Source: CAZVEV01 sp964625865 (lineage in GTDB: Bacteria > Planctomycetota > Phycisphaerae > SM23-33). Taken from it: 15,200 nt of DNA. Below, in pieces: positions 13,624 through 15,200 of the stretch (positions within the stretch are counted from its first letter, which is position 1; the number at the start of each line of letters is the position of its first letter). Position numbers and translations under genes: made by a program. The DNA is taken from positions 1 through 15,200 of the forward strand of contig CAZVEV010000130.1 in the NCBI GenBank assembly GCA_964625865.1, written 5' to 3'. Under the pieces are notes generated by a model that was given only the letters and a program-made list of their open reading frames with translations, made no database searches and was not told where the DNA came from.

Positions 13624-14325
13624 ATGTTCACACGAATGGCGACACTCGTTGTCCTGGTTGCAGTGGCGGCCCTGGTTCCGGTCGCGTCGGCGCGGGCGGC
13701 CGTGATCGCAACCTACGGCTTCCCGGTATCCGGAAGCGGCGAGAACTTTGACATTCCGGCCAACGATTCGACCGATACCGAGCCGGACACCACGGCGGCG
13801 AGGCTGGTCTCTTCAGGGGTCGACGGCGGAGGCGCCGGCAGTATCATCAACAACAACGACGCCAGGTTCAACGGCGTCAGCAACACGCCTCCGAGGGTGT
13901 GCAACTGGGGCAACGCCGGCGGGGCGGACCTGGGCAACTACGTGTCGTTTCGGGTTACCCCCGACGTCGGTTTCAGCGTGACGTACGACAGCATCTCGCT
14001 GTTTCACCATTCGTTCAACGGCACGGGGCAGTTCTCGCTACGATACATCGACGATCCGGACGGGGGCGGAACGTTGCAGACCGTGGTCACCGGCGTCAGC
14101 AATCCGGGCACCACGAACGCCGCCCCGCTGTTCCATTCGACGGACTTCGGCGACTTCACCTCGTCCAGCGTGACCGAGTGGCGCATCTACATTTTCGCAG
14201 CCAACGACAACAACACCGGATTCCGCCTGGACGATATCACGCTGAATGGCACGGTCATCCCCGAGCCGGCGACGCTCGGGCTGGTTTCGCTGGGCGGCCT
14301 GCTGGCCTGGCGGCGGCGCAGGTAG
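13624..14325 (+). CDS. PEP-CTERM sorting-domain protein, beta-sandwich-like
   Basis: A 233-residue exported protein. AAGGAG lies 7 nt before the ATG. A signal peptide of about 25 residues starts MFTRMATLVVLV and ends ASARA. The mature domain begins VIATYGFPVSGSGENF and contains Asp/Asn-rich turns, a VSFRVTPDVGFSVTYDSISL strand pair, TEWRIYIFAAND and FRLDDITLNGTV. This pattern is common in planctomycete proteins with a jelly-roll fold, in which a DDITLNG-like strand immediately precedes the PEP-CTERM tail. Residues 212-233 are the tail (IPEPATLGLV, hydrophobic, then WRRRR). The function is unknown and a surface role is inferred. It converges on the next PEP-CTERM gene over a shared terminator. 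Confidence 0.88.
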   Translation: MFTRMATLVVLVAVAALVPVASARAAVIATYGFPVSGSGENFDIPANDSTDTEPDTTAARLVSSGVDGGGAGSIINNNDARFNGVSNTPPRVCNWGNAGGADLGNYVSFRVTPDVGFSVTYDSISLFHHSFNGTGQFSLRYIDDPDGGGTLQTVVTGVSNPGTTNAAPLFHSTDFGDFTSSSVTEWRIYIFAANDNNTGFRLDDITLNGTVIPEPATLGLVSLGGLLAWRRRR

Positions 14326-14346
14326 AGGCTTGCGGTAGAACGAAAA

Positions 14347-14390
14347 ACGGGGACAGGCCCGGCGCCGGTGGCGCAGGGGCCTGTCCCCGT
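14347..14390. terminator. Bidirectional terminator between convergent PEP-CTERM genes
   Basis: A perfect 14-bp stem (arms 14347-14360 and 14377-14390, starting ACGGGGACAGG) with a 16-nt loop separates stop codons at 14325 and 14407. On the - strand it is followed by TTTTTCG, a good U-tract. On the + strand it is followed by CTTCTT, a weaker one. It can serve both genes. Confidence 0.85.
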
Positions 14391-14406
14391 CTTCTTGCGC
14401 GCGGGG

Positions 14407-15039
14407 CTACCGTTTGCGTCTTCGGGCCGCCAGCGCCACCGCGCCCAGGGCCAGCAGGCCCACCGTGCCCGGTTCGGGGACGATGCCGAACGCGATGTTG
14501 TCGGCCCAGATGATCTCCTGGGCGCCGCCGAAGTCGCCTTTCCACAGCCGGACAGAGGGCACCGACCCGACGTAGGTGCTCAGCGTAGCCGGTGAGATTT
14601 CGTATCGCACGGGGGTCCACTGGGTTGCGCTGTCGGCGGCGCTGATCGTAAACGACGGACTGGTCACGTCCGTCGTGCCGACCCGGAGAATCAGGCTCAC
14701 GGGCCGATCGTCGTCGGACGCGCCCGTCCAGGTCTCGTTGCTCCAGGTCTTCGTCAGCCTGAAGTCCGCTTCAAGGTAGTAGGTCGTGCCGGCCAGGAGG
14801 GTATGGCCGGTCGACTTCTGGGCGAAGTTGGCGTTGCCGCTCCAGCCCGTCGGCAAGGCGTTGTTCTGGCCGTCAGGGTCGAGCTTTCCGCTGACGCCTT
14901 TGTTCGCCGTGAAGGTCCACCCATCGGCCGTCATGCCGCTCTCTGAGGTCGGGAACGTGTCCTGGGAGAACTCGATCGTATCCGCCGAAACTCCCCCGCA
15001 CAGCGCTGCGACAACGATAAGGCTGGCAATGCATCTCAT
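14407..15039 (-). CDS. PEP-CTERM sorting-domain protein, jelly-roll-like
   Basis: A 210-residue exported protein. The ATG at 15039 has GGAG 7 nt upstream and starts a signal peptide MRCIASLIVVAALCGGVSA. The mature part has TFPTSESGMTADGWTFTANK, TTYYLEADFRLTKTW, VSLILRVGTTDV, WTPVRYEIS and VRLWKGDFG...IIWADNIAFG. This strand order resembles carbohydrate-binding-module-like jelly rolls, with a final DNI strand before the tail, but no ligand residues can be assigned. Residues 187-210 are the PEP-CTERM tail (VPEPGTVGLLALG, then AARRRKR). A longer in-frame start at 15126 is rejected, because the signal peptide and ribosome-binding site fit 15039. Shared overall layout with the gene at 13624 suggests distant homology, but no strong sequence similarity is seen outside the tail. 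Confidence 0.87.
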   Translation of the reverse strand: MRCIASLIVVAALCGGVSADTIEFSQDTFPTSESGMTADGWTFTANKGVSGKLDPDGQNNALPTGWSGNANFAQKSTGHTLLAGTTYYLEADFRLTKTWSNETWTGASDDDRPVSLILRVGTTDVTSPSFTISAADSATQWTPVRYEISPATLSTYVGSVPSVRLWKGDFGGAQEIIWADNIAFGIVPEPGTVGLLALGAVALAARRRKR

Positions 15040-15146
15040 TATCCGTCTCCAGGCTTTCAGGAAGCCGCTATCTGGCAAGACCTCCGGCCTTGCTGGCTCA
15101 TGCAAGTCGAATACGACGCCCGACATTCGGGCATGTCCTCACATAT

Positions 15147-15174
15147 CTAGTACGACAGCGCTAGTTTTGCTCAA
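15147..15174 (-). promoter_or_regulatory. Possible promoter of the last PEP-CTERM gene
   Basis: On the - strand, TTGAGC (15169-15174), a 16-nt spacer, and TACTAG (15147-15152). Transcription would start near 15140, about 101 nt before the ATG. The leader holds a 6-bp hairpin GCCCGA/TCGGGC with a 3-nt loop (15118-15132) and a GGCTT/AAGCC hairpin (15052-15066) just before the ribosome-binding site. The -10 match is modest. Confidence 0.35.
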
Positions 15175-15200
15175 GAAGCGTGCGGGGGGGTGTCGATAGG

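Noticed and set aside
15040..15126. Longer start for the last PEP-CTERM gene
   Set aside because: The added 29 residues do not form a signal peptide, while the sequence from 15039 does and has GGAG upstream.

Overview
The window looks like a chromosomal segment of a GC-rich member of the Planctomycetota, probably Phycisphaerae-like. This is inferred from four secreted proteins with PEP-CTERM sorting tails (VPEP/IPEP, a hydrophobic stretch, then an Arg-rich end), a DRG-type GTPase, a PAC2-family protein and a GH127 glycosidase. No rRNA, tRNA, CRISPR array, transposase or phage gene was recognised.

Layout. 197-4234 (-) is a 1345-residue PEP-CTERM protein built from about five tandem 156-158-residue beta-strand units. 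It is followed by about 1 kb without a supported gene, which holds that gene's promoter and long leader plus palindromic repeats. 5247-7722 holds housekeeping-type genes: a GTPase with a TGS domain (+), a flavin reductase-like protein (-) and a PAC2-family protein (+). 7796-9119 (-) is a secreted right-handed beta-helix protein interrupted by a one-base frameshift in a run of five C. 9239-10189 (-) is a second PEP-CTERM protein. 10527-10643 (-) is an orphan PEP-CTERM tail that still has its own terminator hairpin, apparently a gene remnant. 10724-11146 (+) is a tandem-ACT protein, 11343-13304 (+) a secreted GH127 (DUF1680) glycosidase, 13624-14325 (+) a third and 14407-15039 (-) a fourth PEP-CTERM protein; the last two converge on a shared bidirectional terminator.

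How the parts may work together. The PEP-CTERM proteins should be exported and processed by an exosortase that is not in this window. The GH127 enzyme and the beta-helix protein are exported without a PEP-CTERM tail, so they may act on polysaccharide outside the cytoplasm. A functional link between these enzymes and the sorted proteins is inference from proximity. Nearly every gene stands alone rather than in an operon. Predicted promoters lie about 100-295 nt upstream of the PEP-CTERM genes but only about 23-60 nt upstream of the housekeeping genes, and the long leaders are rich in hairpins. That contrast, the tandem repeats of the giant protein and the orphan tail cassette are the most interesting aspects of the window.
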